From Onchidella celtica (lineage: Eukaryota; Mollusca; Gastropoda; Systellommatophora; Onchidiidae): a stretch of 64,000 nt of DNA. Of the stretch, positions 25,201-36,400 are shown piece after piece. A program made the translations under genes and the position numbers. The notes under the pieces are model-generated. The model had not been told where the DNA came from. It saw only the letters and a program-made list of their open reading frames with translations, and did no database searches. The number at the start of each line of letters is the position of its first letter. Position 1 is the first letter of the stretch. The stretch covers positions 36,400,035-36,464,034 of the forward strand of contig OZ007570.1 of assembly GCA_963931925.1 (NCBI GenBank), read 5' to 3'.

Positions 25201-28200
25201 TTGGCCAGTACAGATGTGTCATGGGTGTCTCATGTTGATTTTCCATGTATCAGCCATTTCTGTTTGTTTTACAGTCAGCAGGATCCTTTGATGATATGTC
25301 AGGAGTGCAGGCAAATTACCCAAGAACAAAGGCAGAAGGAAGTAAGTGATGTTGTAAAGCAATGGATATACATTATCTTCATTTTGTTTTTTTATCTTTT
25401 TATTTCTTGTTTTGTCCACGAATTGACTGAAACTGCCAACTTCAGTGAAACGTTACTTCATGTGATAGTGTAAGTGAACGTAAGTGAATGAAAATTATTC
25501 CTGTTATCTTGTGGTTTGTCCACAAGTTGATTGAACTGCCAGCTTCAGTAAATCATTACTTGATGTGATAGTGTATTTTATCGGTTGAAAATTTCAAGGC
25601 CCATTCTCTGGTAAAGCAAATGAACATTCATGTCATTTATGAGTGGTTCCGCTATCTGTATGTTGAGGTCTGAACTTATGAATTGAGTATTTATTATTGC
25701 ACACAGTGAGATCATAAAACTTGACACTGTTATTATCTAAATCTCAAAATAGAGATGATGAAGCCAGAGAGAGAGAAAAGTATATTTTGTGTATCAAAAA
25801 AATAACACTACGGGAAAAGAGCTCTGAATATTGTAATGCTAAAAGTACAGGGAATTTTCATGCCGTCATCCATCTCACAGACTGGTGTATCAATGACTTT
25901 GGACGTTTTGAGGTACAGTTATGTTATAATTGATCATGGGGAGGTCTATTTTCTCACAAATTGCCGTATCAGTATCTTTAATACTAAAAGTTTTGATATA
26001 TAGAAGCTGAAACGTTTGTGCCACATGTTTGTCTGTACATGAGAAATTTTGCTCTCACCAAAAACTTTGAAACACCCTCTTGTAAATGGGAAAAATTGTT
26101 GATACGCCAGTACTTGAGATGTTCAAGGACAGGTATCAACAGAGAGTATAGATTTATAGAGAGATCTCACTTCCGCCAAATTACGCAACTAGGTCGCTGC
26201 AGTAAACAAGAAATTGAAAAATTGAAAGAGACAGTCTTCACCAAAGATAGCATGCATTACCTGTTTACTGTGTTTTGTTCATATTTTTGGGCGTGTTGAA
26301 ACGATTTAGAGCAGTTTATAAGCTTTTACGCCCCGTGGAAATGCACAAATGGATATTGTTTACCGCAGCGACCTACTTTCCACTCCATGCTAACAATGAT
26401 TTCGCAGAGCCTCCTGTGTCTCGCAGTGCAAATCGACCAATAGTATTAACCTCTCTATACATACATACATACTCTCTGGTATCAACTAGCAGATAAGCTA
26501 GTGTTTTTTGAAGATAAAAAACAACACTCAGATCTCTTAATTTAAATGGATATTAAATTCCAGATGTCATGTAGTTAAAAGTCCAAAACATCTAATGAAA
26601 GAACCCACCTTGACTCTGATGATGACCACTTCTCTCACTCCACCTGAGGAATTTCTTACCACGAAATTTGTTATTGGTGTCTTTCTTTCGTAGGCTCTGA
26701 GGGTGCCAGGAATTTGAAAGCCAGGTTTGAACAAATGGCTCAAGGAGGAGAAGATGAATCAAGGAAGAGAGCGCAGGAAGAGCGGGCGAGAAGAGAAGCC
26801 AGAGAAAAGCAAGAGAGAGAGGAGCAAGAGAGGCAGAGAAAGGTATGTATTTCAGTCATGGACAAGGAATATAACTGAGTATATTTGTGTGTGTGCATTT
26901 ATGAAGGTCACTCAAAATGGAGCAGGAAGAAAAAGTTGTAAGTAGCAAATATTTGCGTAGGAAATTATGCAGAAAGACAATTTCTGTGACAGAAACAAAG
27001 CAATCAAATGCAAAGGAAAATGAAAGACAAAAGACTATATGTCTTTCCTTGTCCTCACAGGGGTTTATTCCATTGTGAAAACAGGCCTTTAGTTGAACAC
27101 CCGCTTGTGTCATCTGATACTCCGCGCTCCGGTGGTTTAATGCCCCGCTGGCTGAGATAATTGCTCTCAGGTGTGGCCCGCGGGCCATCCCGTTTAATTC
27201 TATGATTTCTGTTTTAAATATTGTCTTTTGAGGAAACTTTCTCGGTTGGTAAACATCCTTCAGATATTTTGTTTGGTATCAAACTGTTTGTGGACATTTG
27301 ACCTGTACAACGCTGTTGGTTTCATCAACTCATTCTGGTAAGTATTTCTTAAATTTAGTTTTGAATGGAAGCGGGGTCAACAGGAAGAATATTTTCCATT
27401 TTTCAATTTAAACTTAAATTTCACAGCTTTAGCCAATTGTTACAATAATAAAAATTAAATGACAGTAAACGTATTCTATATTATACAATGCTGTCCAAAT
27501 AACTTCTTCGGAGGTTAATGGGTTAACATTTGGTCCATGATTTTTTTTTATTCCCCGCCACAATTTTGAAGGATACTGTCAGTTACTTTATACTTATGGG
27601 TTGACTGTTTATTTTTACTTATTTTTATCATTCATTTTGGAATTTTACATCTAAACTTTGTCACAGTTTTAGATTGCGGGTATTCCTTTTCTGTTTTACT
27701 AAATATGTTACTTTTTAAAAAAAGCATTGATGCTCTTGTGAGTTGTGAGGTCTCTTCTTTTTTTTTTCCCTCGGAGAGTATTAGAATTTAGGAGCGAGTT
27801 AAAACTAATCTCTGATCTAAATCTCCTGCGGCCTGCCTGAAGTGGGTCCAGGGGTGGAGCTTCTGTCCAACTGTCACCTTAGCTATGTGACCACTATAAA
27901 GTGTGTTTTTGACACCTCTTTTCTGCAGTCAAAATGTTTCTCTATAGGACAAGGGGGCTGCCTGTGTTAGGATTAATTTCTAATAGAAGTAAAGTTATCC
28001 AGCTTTCAGGGGTTTTCAACATTTTCCCTGTCCATACCACTACATTACTTGTATTTCAGAACATACAAGTAAAATGGAGCATTTGAAGTCTGATCATGAC
28101 ACATTCATAACACAGCTCTGTCGCATTGTGGACTGCGGACACAGAAAAAAAGACAGAAAAGCGTACAGATAAAACCCCGACAGTGTGTGCATCACACCAA

Positions 28201-31200
28201 AACCATCTTGAACCTTTTTCGCCTCGATGTGTCAAATGATGGACCAATTCATTCGTCCACATTATGTGACATGGGACATGGGGCTTCATGGAGAACAAGG
28301 GGGAGAGCTGGTGCACTCATCAATTCGAAAACTTGAAAACCAAGCACAGACAGAGTGTTAGACGCCCAGAAGATCAGCTGAAAGTTATAATGAAGCCCCA
28401 TCTGTCTCAAGTTTCACCCACACTTCATCGTTTATTACCCACAATCACCAAGCGACAGCAAGGCAAGAAAACATGAGACCCAGGAATTATGTTGTCAAGT
28501 CAGGTAGAGTTTGAAGTCAACTACAACTTAACGTGAACTGTGACCATGAAGTACACCTAAACATGTCTGTACTGTCCAAGATTTATGTCTTCAAAGTGTT
28601 GGTTTACTGTTTATCTGATTTGTTATAAAAAAACAGGGGAGGGGAGAGACACACACTGCCACAGAGATTATAATACAAAATGACCATGTAGAGACATTTT
28701 CTACTTAAAAGGGAGGCTGCTAGGCTGATCACTGGAGTGTGGTGTTAAATAAATAAGCCCATAGCTGGCTTTCCCCTCAACCTCCAAAAATTATTTTACC
28801 TCACAGTTGAAGCACAAGATCTATATTTACAAAATATCCAAATTATAATACTCTAGAAATTGGCTAAATGGTTGAAATTAGCAATTGTTTTATGTATATC
28901 TGCATATATTATTCAATTCATGCTGTTCACTTGACATTATATTCTTTTTTATGATAATCTTCATTAGTTTAGGAAATTCATAGGGCTCAATAGTCCTAAA
29001 AACAACCTTTTAATTGATATATTTTTCATGTCTGTGTCAATAAAAGCTGAATTTATATAAAATTTTGAAGTTGTGACAATTTACAAGAAAATAACTTTCT
29101 CCTGCTGGGGGCTCTAGCCTAGCAGGCCACTAGTGGGTCACGGCTCAGCGCACACCAGGTAGCTGGTGATGGAAAGTATCAATTACCACTGGGACCAGGG
29201 AACTAAGTGAACACTTATAAACCCCTGTGTCCTATGCATCAAATTGTTACTATTGTTTCTGCATTATTTCTGAGGCGAGGCTTTGCTCCATACAGCTTTT
29301 CCATTTTGCGACATTTTGATTTTGCATCAGGCTTTGCTGCAACCGCACAGATTTTCTGCGTTTTTTAAATAATATTATGTCAATTTATGAAGCTTGACTG
29401 CAGTCCATTTATACAAAATATGCTGCAATATCTGTTCATAATTTATATATCTTATAGAGTAGATAGTTTAGATTAAATATCAGGTATCTACAGTGGTGGA
29501 TGAATAGAATTTAGTCCAAATTGAGTAAAAGAAGGTGAGAATAAAATATATATATATTTTTTTTTTAAAATGAAGATACAGTAATAATAAAATATTAATG
29601 ATAGTAATTTTAATGATAATGATGGTGATGATTGTGGTGATAAAAAAGACCAAAAAAAGAATGAATTCCATAACATAGACCTTCTTGTTGGGGGTGGGGC
29701 TGTGGTAGGAGTGCCTACAGTTGTAAAACCCTTTAAGTTATAAGTTACAAACTTCAAATTAAAAAAAGATTTGTTGTGAATTAAGAGACAGTAAATTTAA
29801 CCTGGCAAGTCTCAGGGGAACAGAATCCAGCATCACTGCATTCCACACTCCAACCATCTCTAATATAAGATTGAAAACTTTTAATAGATTCGGTTACCAG
29901 CCTTGCCTGGGATAAAACTCTTTCACTCTCCCTTTCTCTCCTCAACCCCTCTCTTTCACCCTTCCCCTTCTTACTCTTTCTTTTCCACACACCCCCCCCC
30001 CCCTTTCCATAAGACCAGATTTGCCCTCGGTTTGTTTTTTACATTAAGTGTGGAATACGCAAGCTCCTGTCTGTCTCAGTGTATTTAATATCTCGTTTTT
30101 TATTCGTTTCTCATTCACACATTCAATCTCTGCTTTCTATATTTATTACTTAATAAAGGAAAGACAGGAAAGAGAGCAGTGGGAAGATGAACAACAACAA
30201 GCCAACGAGCCTGAAGAGGAACCAGAGCCAGAACCAGCAAGACCCAGTTACCGTGAGCCTGAACCAGAACCGGAGCCGGCCAGACCCAGTTACCGTGAGC
30301 CTGAACCAGAACCGGAGCCGGCCAGACCCAGTTACCGTGAGCCCGAACCAGAACCAGAACCTGAAACGGAGTACCACATGGCAGAGGAACTGGAGGTTGA
30401 GATGGAGCCTGAAGAGTCCGACCAGCAACAAGCATATAATGAAGGAACTACAGCAGGAGGAGATTCAGGCCTGACAGCCATTGCACTTTATGATTACCAA
30501 GCCAGTAAGTGGGAAGGACACAGTTTGCTTATTTATTTGCATGCTTTGCTATGTTTGTTAGCTCATTCAGTGCCAAGGAGATTTCCACATTTGTGCCTGG
30601 GCATTCTCAGAATATTACATCAATTTGGGGATGCTATTGAAAAATGGCTGATTTACTGGCGATGTATTACTGGTCATGAAGAAACCATAAAAGTTTGACT
30701 AGCAGAACCTTAGCTATGAAACAATGATATCATCTATTTATTGATGATCTGCAGAGCCCTGACAGCCCATACCATCTGTAAAATGTGGATTATTGGCTCT
30801 GAATGAATTAAGAGTGAAAGGGCAGTATATGAATTTCAACTGTAATGGTTAAGATTAGTTTCGACTGCCCTGAAGCACTTCAGAAACTTGGACAGAGAAA
30901 ACTGAAAACCTCCTGTCTCAGCTGTCTTCTTTCGTAGCAAATACCAACTTAATGGCGAAGTTGAGATATAGTTTGCATATCACTGATCCTATCATGAAAT
31001 TACACAGTGTAAATTAGTAATCCCACAACTGCAGATGACAGCTCTTTTTTTTGTCAGTTCTGTGAACACCATGAGGGAATTTCCCTTCGTCTGTTGATTA
31101 ACCCTTGCAGTGATACAGAAATCTGCTTCCAGTTGTGGCTCAATTGATAGGCCTGTGCAAGCTCCAAGAAATCCTCACAACTTAAACATTAAAAACTGTA

Positions 31201-32965
31201 GGCTACTATGTCACAAACCACGATATTGGGGGCTTATCAACTAGGCTCCAAGGGAGTGGTGAAATAAATTTGTGGCCTTGTCATTGGCAGACAAGGGAGC
31301 TGCAACCACAATATCCTTGGCTTGGCAATTGGGGCCTGGGAAGAGATGACCATGATATCACAGTCTTATCAGTAGTGGACAGGGAAAAAAAAAACACGAT
31401 ATCATGGCCCAAACTGTGTGAGGGTTAATGGGAATACATTATTTCAAAGTATTTGTTGATATAACTAATATAGTCTTTAAGTTGAGGAATACATTTCGGA
31501 AAAAATATTGGATTGTGCTTGTGTGGTTTCATGATATGGTTGGCGAATATATATATAGAAGCCCTTTTAACTAAAGAAATTTCTCAGACTTTGCACTAAT
31601 TGTTTCCATGACCCTTTGAAGTTTTTTCGTGCATGAAATACATGAGACTATAAAGTGTGCAGAGCTTCATTCTCTTGCATGTTTTGGTTCTTTTGAGGTC
31701 TTTGTTTTCAGATGTCTCTGCCCTCGGCATTAGTTTTCTTGTTTTTGACTTTTGAACTTCTTTTTTTTTTTTTGTTGTTGTTGTTGTTGTTGTTGTATTT
31801 GTGTTTGCATTTTGTATACATGTTTGATCAGGGGGGGGGGGGATGAGTTCTTTTTTTTTTTTTTAGTTTTATCCATGCAAACAGCCTTGTTAGGCCTGCT
31901 GTTCTTGACTTCCAACTGCCCTTCTTGCACACAGGCCATCCAAATTTTCCACCTTTTTCCAAGAAGACTAGGTATTTGATCCTACCTACCATAATAATAA
32001 ATATCAAGGGCAGGAAATTCCACCAAATTTCCAACATGCCGGCATCGACGGGGAATTGAACCCAGAACCTTCGGCATAAGAGGCAAGCACCTTGCCTCTC
32101 GATCAGCATGTCCCATTCCCTGTTGCAAACATATACGTTTCATTTTGTCTGGGTTTTTTTTCATACTTTGTTTATACTATTGAATTTGTTGAATTTTACT
32201 CAAAATCTGATCTTTTTTCTTCAACTGTTTCAGCTGATAGTGATGAATTGACCTTTGATCCAGATGAAACAATTACCAATATTGAAATGGTGAGTACCAG
32301 CTTGTAATTCAATGGCAGCACTGACCATTTTAGATTCATTTGATCAAAGCTTCATGAGGGCAGCATAAGATTGAAAACCTCAACAAGTATGGCTTTGAGT
32401 TTAGTATGCTTTTTCCTTTGCATCCTCTCAAATAAAGCGAGTACATCCCTATTGGCGTATTAGGCTCATGGTGAGATAAGTGACATAATATCTTGAGTAG
32501 TTTTGATATTACGAGCAGAAATGTATTTGCCACATGCTGTCTGTATATATGTAGGAAATGTCATTCTCACCAAAACAGAGCGAGCCAGAATTAGAAGGCG
32601 TCTAAGTGCCATTGGCACTTAGATCCTTTGTAATTCTGATTTCCTCAATTTATTTAAGGGAGTTACAATTATGAGGGATCCAGGTGACTCCTAGACCTTT
32701 TCTTATTCTAACCCCCTCAATTTTTGTAAAATGGGCAAACTGTTGATATGCCCGTTTGTGAGACGGATGGCGATTTATAATGCTTATCAGCCCTAAGGCA
32801 ATGATCAATTTTTAAAAAAATTTTGTCAAAAAAATGAAAGTAAGGGAAAAGATTTAATGTTTTCTTCATAAAATTTTTCAACAGATTGATGAAGGCTGGT
32901 GGAGAGGGGAGTGCCGTGGCGTTGTTGGACTTTTTCCCGCTAACTATGTGGAATTGCAACAATAG
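6040..32965 (+). CDS. CTTN: Cortactin (Src substrate, Arp2/3 activator), 15 coding exons, about 589 aa
   Basis: Actin-cytoskeleton scaffold that binds Arp2/3 and F-actin and recruits partners through a C-terminal SH3 domain. Exons: 6040-6129, 11483-11556, 11785-11914, 12938-13048, 13694-13748, 14898-15008, 15914-16024, 21365-21475, 23188-23298, 24413-24579, 25275-25341, 26694-26842, 30159-30504, 32234-32289, 32885-32965. All junctions are GT-AG and the phases agree throughout; exon 1 begins after an acceptor at 6017. The protein starts MWKASVG and has an acidic N terminus with [10 protein letters not shown], where the vertebrate Arp2/3-binding motif is DDW. Then come 7.5 repeats of 37 aa (for example [15 protein letters not shown]), five units falling in 111-nt exons. 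A charged helix (exon 12), a Glu/Pro repeat linker (exon 13) and an SH3 domain ([24 protein letters not shown]) follow. Vertebrate cortactin has 6.5 repeats. The family assignment is secure; the weak acceptor of exon 13 and possible alternative exons are not. Confidence 0.93.
6627..10865 (+). mobile_element. AP-endonuclease non-LTR retrotransposon (LINE type A)
   Basis: Nearly full-length LINE in cortactin intron 1, same strand as the gene. A GC-richer 5' UTR (about 6.63-7.43 kb) leads into a long endonuclease-RT ORF. The 3' UTR ends in the short tail CTATTATTATTATAA near 10850-10865. The 5' boundary is approximate. A short direct repeat, AACCTG, occurs at 6621-6626 and 10866-10871, but six bases is too weak to call a target duplication. 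Its RT resembles the 38-40 kb element more than the RTE-like pair at 1-3 kb and 49-52 kb. Confidence 0.8.
7496..10721 (+). pseudogene. LINE type A ORF: endonuclease-RT-zinc finger, one frameshift
   Basis: The frame is open from 7439 with no early in-frame ATG. The endonuclease shows [29 protein letters not shown] and GTDHRLIV. The RT shows [33 protein letters not shown] and the catalytic LLFADD. The frame closes at 9835 and continues in the next frame (9705-10721). The switch fits one surplus A in the run 9825-9828. The C terminus carries a C2H2-like finger (CHLC...HMRSH), probably for nucleic-acid binding. This copy cannot encode the whole protein without frameshifting. No RNase H domain is seen. 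Confidence 0.85.
12340..12723 (-). mobile_element. 5'-truncated LINE fragment with 11-bp target site duplication
   Basis: Minus-strand ORF 12377-12592 encodes a C-terminal LINE module with a Cys/His motif (C-E-C-G...[10 protein letters not shown]). It is preceded in frame by [10 protein letters not shown], like the end of jockey/CR1-type pol proteins. The 3' end carries a (GAA)n tail (CTT repeats 12338-12352 on the plus strand). The 11-bp repeat ACTTGTGGTCT flanks it at 12329-12339 and 12724-12734. Only the last part of the element was inserted. It lies in cortactin intron 3. Confidence 0.75.
13797..13855. repeat. Inverted repeat hairpin in cortactin intron 5
   Basis: Arms AAGCCAAATATTCGGC (13797-13812) and GCGGAATATTTGGCTT (13840-13855) pair with one mismatch around a 27-nt loop. 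It may be the core of a small degenerate element; no target duplication was identified. Confidence 0.5.
16159..16315. mobile_element. hAT-like MITE, 157 bp
   Basis: Terminal inverted repeats begin CAGAGCCGTCTTAACA on the left and CAGGGCTGTCTTGACA on the right (reverse complement). The flanks CTCCCATT (16151-16158) and CTCCCAGT (16316-16323) form an 8-bp target duplication with one mismatch. An 8-bp duplication and CAG-type ends suggest the hAT superfamily. It has no coding capacity and lies in cortactin intron 7. Confidence 0.65.
17468..20128 (+). mobile_element. pogo/Tigger-like DNA transposon, full length, inactivated
   Basis: The element is bounded by TIRs that start CAGTAGTCTCCGCCTAATAA at both ends and is flanked by TA dinucleotides (17466-17467 and 20129-20130), the Tc1/mariner-pogo target. 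Each end has extra sub-terminal copies of the CCTAATAACCCGC word. The interior encodes a broken transposase. It sits in cortactin intron 7 in gene orientation. Total length is 2661 bp, typical for a complete Tigger-type element. Confidence 0.93.
18161..19702 (+). pseudogene. pogo/Tigger transposase, two frameshifts
   Basis: The likely start is the ATG at 18161 ([13 protein letters not shown]). An N-terminal helix-turn-helix ([18 protein letters not shown]) is followed by a CENP-B-type DNA-binding domain ([20 protein letters not shown]) and the DDE catalytic domain: NADETGLY supplies the first Asp, [11 protein letters not shown] the second, and the [14 protein letters not shown] region the third. 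Frame is lost near 18690-18705 (first ORF ends 18733, next is open by 18760). It is lost again near 19424-19428, so the acidic C-terminal tail lies in a third ORF (19424-19702). The protein is therefore non-functional unless spliced in an unexpected way. Confidence 0.88.
20129..21364 (+). other. Remainder of cortactin intron 7
   Basis: No gene or recognisable element is seen after the pogo transposon. There is a G-rich patch near 20890-20907. The stretch ends in the acceptor of the exon at 21365. Confidence 0.4.
23430..23535 (+). repeat. Possible LINE/SINE 3' tail
   Basis: The sequence ends with AATAAAATTTATCTTATC and further TTATCTTAT words (about 23505-23535), a pattern common at 3' ends of CR1/jockey-like elements. 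No coding remnant or target duplication was found, so this is tentative. It lies in cortactin intron 9. Confidence 0.3.
25408..25577 (+). repeat. Diverged tandem duplication in cortactin intron 11
   Basis: Two copies, about 66 and 69 bp, about 100 bp apart, share the order TTTGTCCAC, ACTGCCA, CTTCAGT, TTACTT and ATGTGATAGTGTA (25408-25473 and 25509-25577). This is a local duplication, not a recognised element. Confidence 0.6.
26141..26477. mobile_element. MITE copy A with 9-bp target site duplication, 337 bp
   Basis: The element begins AGAGAGTATAGATTTATAG and ends with the inverted counterpart ...CTATACATACATACTCTCT, where a short TACA-type expansion lengthens the right arm. The exact 9-bp repeat GGTATCAAC flanks it (26132-26140 and 26478-26486). 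A diverged second copy lies at 45388-45717. It has no coding capacity. A 9-bp duplication points to a Mutator-like or related family, but the TIR alone does not settle this. It sits about 215 bp upstream of cortactin exon 12. Confidence 0.85.
26843..30158 (+). other. Large cortactin intron 12
   Basis: No exon or mobile element is supported. It contains an (AT)n tract near 29545-29556, a C run at 29992-30003 and pyrimidine-rich DNA before 30158. The acceptor TAATAAAG|GAAAGA has a weak polypyrimidine tract, so an additional or alternative linker exon cannot be excluded. Confidence 0.4.
30207..30365 (+). repeat. Coding minisatellite, 42-bp unit, in cortactin exon 13
   Basis: In-frame units encoding [12 protein letters not shown] occur at 30255-30296 and 30297-30338, near identical at the DNA level. 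A variant unit precedes them and a degenerate one follows. The repeat lengthens the Glu/Pro linker between the helix and the SH3 domain. Its unit length keeps the reading frame. Each unit carries a PSYR motif with a tyrosine, in the part of cortactin where vertebrate Src phosphorylation sites lie. Confidence 0.9.
31975..32114 (-). repeat. tRNA-derived SINE in cortactin intron 13
   Basis: Read on the minus strand, an A-box-like CTGATCGAGAGG (32096-32107) is followed about 35 nt later by a perfect B-box-type GGTTCAATTCC (32052-32062). An AT-rich body ending in TATTTATTATTATGG comes next. The spacing and order match a Pol III tRNA-like head. A real tRNA gene is unlikely because the acceptor-stem ends do not pair convincingly and no 3' terminator directly follows. 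Confidence 0.6.
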
Positions 32966-33423
32966 CAGCAACTCAGACTCTGTGGGGGAGTTTTGTATGA
33001 TTGTGGAATACACACTAGTTCTTGTGTCTTCCAAGTGTGACGTTATATTGGAACTGACGAGCCATTTGAACACTTTTTAAAGATAAACATACTTGTAATT
33101 CTCTTTACAGAAAAATATTTTATCCTCCTCATGAATTATCTAGAAGAATGTAATCTACAGAATTCAACTTGTGGGATTTCACAACGAAAAGAGATTATTT
33201 TGAATTTAACACTTCATCAGCATTGACACTATCAGTTGAACCTTGCTAAAGAGATGCTGTCTTTTTGCGAACATTATATACTGTTTTAATTTAAAAGACA
33301 TACGGCACCTTTTTAATTTAACAGTGATGTCCACTGCAAATCTTTGTTTTACACTTTCAAGTACATTTTACTTACCTTCTCAGAAACAGTATTTATTGAA
33401 GAGACAGAAATGGTACACTTTGG

Positions 33424-33429
33424 AATAAA
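33424..33429 (+). terminator. Candidate cortactin polyadenylation signal
   Basis: The first AATAAA after the cortactin stop codon lies 459 nt downstream. Later signals could also be used. Confidence 0.4.
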
Positions 33430-36400
33430 AGCCATCTGACATTTCTCAATATTGTGTTCAGCTAGCTTTCAGTTTTCACAGCATGAGAGGTGTTGCTTGA
33501 TATCCTTCGCAGTCTTGGAGGGTCATCACATTTAAAAACATGAAACAGATGTGCATCGATTATAATCACACCTGTTCTTGCTGAGCATGCCAAGTTGTAA
33601 GAAAGAAATTGTGGAAAGCACTACACTGCTGAGTAAGCCGAGATGCCTGTGTGAAATGAAGGACTGACTCAGTTTTTTTTTTTCTTTTTGCTTTAATTAA
33701 TAAGCATATTATGTTAGTGTCTGTAAATTATATCTTCAATTCAGTCTTCATGCTGTTCCCTATTATTATATATGTACACAGTAATTTCGAGCTCTTTTCT
33801 GTCTTATTTAAACTTTAAAGGTTGATATCTTCATGTAAAACAAGTTTAAAATTTTCCACATGGCTATGGTGAAAATATATTGCAGTGAATGGATTTAACG
33901 GTTTTGTGCAAGTACATTTCTAATATTCAAAATCAAAAGTAGCATTAAAATAATGTCTATAAGGTAGTCCCCGTCTGTTTCAGCTCTAAAGCACGTATTC
34001 TGGGAGAATCAAAAATATGATTTTCTAATGCTGAAGAAAGAACTGATAGGTTCTCTTAAATCCATTTACCATAATGGTGTCTCATCATTGGCATGTCCAA
34101 AATGTGTCTTTTTGTTTCAGTATGAAAGAAGTCAAAATGCATTGAAAAATCGAGGCACCCAGTGAGTGCCAAGGGACCATGAGTGTTCGTATAAAATGAG
34201 GAATTACAGATAATCAACCAATGGTTTTGAATTACATTCTGGTAGTACTTGTACATGGAGCTGAGAAAGTTTGTTTCCAGGCAGCTTATTTTATTTGCTG
34301 GAGAGAGGTGTTTCATTTCTTGAAGTTTTCTGAAGGATTAGTGCAGAAATTTCTGTTTCAACGATTTGGCTATCTCAGTGAAAGTCTCATTAGCCCTTTG
34401 AACCCTGACCTCTTGAGTTTCCCTACACCGTATCCCTGAACTCACACTAACTCACAGAAACAATTGTGAGGGCACTCTGTATTGGTCCACCAGTGAATAA
34501 GGATATAGACAGCATAGGGCATCACAGGCTTAAGATGTAAATGCAAGGACTTTTTGTATTACTGTTGAAGTATGGGGGAGAATTGCTGCCATTGTTTCCC
34601 TGATACTGGCACATTACATAAAGTATTACAAGCATATGTTCAGTCTTAAAGAGATAGCAGGAACTTGTTATTGTATGCTGAGCTGAAAGCTTTGCATTGC
34701 ATTCTTGCATGAAGACATGAACGTTTTGTTACGCATTTTGACTTGTATCATATCATTTACGTGTATTATGCATATAATAATCATTAGGCTGGGTGATTGG
34801 ATAATATGAAACATAACTTGAGAATCGTTGAGTTGAGCTGTGGATTTTGATAGAAAATGATATGTGACAATTTTTCTAAGAAATATTCTGTTATTTTGAG
34901 GAATTTACTATCACTATCAGTATCAGATGTCTCTTGAGAGTTGAAACCAATCAACGTATATAATATATGTAATGTGTGATGGCACTCCGGGCCCTCACTT
35001 TGAATACTGTTGACTTCCTTTTTGTAATGATGTTATTACTCACTCTATACATGATTGTATTTCATGCCATGATATAATGCTGATACTTTGGACTGAAAAT
35101 TAGTGAAAGCTTTATTTTATAATGGCAGATATTGATAAGAAATAATGGACATTAAAATGTTTTGTTGCCATTTGGAGATTTAAATAGATTACTGAATCTT
35201 CTTCTTAAGAACATCTTTAAAAAAAAATTACCAGTGTTAGTAATAGGAGTATTAGTTTTGAAATGATTCGATGTGGAACTTCCCAATGACGTTTTTTTTT
35301 TTTTGTTGTATTTGTGTTGGGCTGTTTTCCATTAAAAATAGGAAAGTAATGAAATTAAGAAAGTAGATTATGCCCCCATGATTTTCAAGGTTCTGTGTGA
35401 CTAATAGTTTGAGGTTTCTGTGAGTTGCCTGTAAATGTTTATATTTCTTTCATTGATTTTGTCTTGTAAAGTTCTTGCCTGATAAATTATTCCTGCTCAG
35501 AGAATCATATTTCAGCCTCCATTCTCCCATTCATACGTTTCACAATTATTAGCACAGCACTGGCTATTTATCAGTAATGCATGCCTTGCTAAGAAAGCTC
35601 TTTTTGCATTGATTTACTTCCTAATATATCACAAAATTAAAGATTTAAAAAAAAAAAAAAAAAGGTTATATATATAACCCATCTGCCTTGCCATCATGAA
35701 AAGACTATGAAAGTGTTATCAATGAAGAGTAAACAGTGATGTGTACCTGTAGTAAATTTTGTTAAAACATCTAGACTTGCTTCAATAATCAAACAAAGTG
35801 ATGGAAGTACACCTTGAACAATGGTTTTGTTATTTTAATTAAAGCCTTTGCTTTTTTGTCCAAAAAGGATGTTAAAAAAAATAATAATTCATTGTATTGG
35901 CAAATTACTGAATTAGAGCAGTTTGAACAGGAAATAAATTCATAGCATGACCAAGTGCCTGGACACCCCTATCATTGCTTGTGTTGCATTTATCTCACAT
36001 TCATTGCGACTTTTAGTGTCACTATTGCTGTTTTGTTTTTGATGCAGGGATGTTTGTCATTTTCAAGAGCATTCCAGTTCGTCACAATTTTTGTTGTTGT
36101 TGTTTTGCCATAATTCAAAGTTCAGATATCAGATTTGACTCTGGGTGAATGTTATTTTTATACATGGAATTCCATTATGAAAGAAAATGACAAATGTCCA
36201 AGCAAGTCTGGATTTTTTGCCCCTTCTAGGCTATGAAGATTAACAATGTAAATTTATGTGAGTGAATTATGCACAATTGCATTACATTGTCAGGCAATTT
36301 TTTTCATAGACAACTTTAGGGATTAATGCTATTTCAGTAGTCCTCATTTGTAACAGCTGCGCTGATTTTGAGTTTGGTAATATAAATAATGAGTTCTTTA

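Noticed and set aside
28056-28476. Short ORFs on both strands in cortactin intron 12
   Set aside because: Overlapping opposite-strand ORFs without motifs, with no splice sites in phase with exons 12 and 13.
29480-29757. Hydrophobic ORFs of 63-89 aa on the minus strand
   Set aside because: They derive from AT-rich repeats inside a cortactin intron, with no splice or domain support.
31098-31428. TTAACCCT...AGGGTTAA ends suggesting a piggyBac-like element
   Set aside because: Only the TTAA and about four further bases pair; the TIRs do not extend, so chance is likely.
31752-31979. Small ORFs around poly(T) and (TTG)n
   Set aside because: They are low-complexity products of simple repeats.
32050-32114. 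A genuine tRNA gene on the minus strand
   Set aside because: The A and B boxes fit, but the acceptor stem does not close and an AT-rich body follows; a SINE explains it better.
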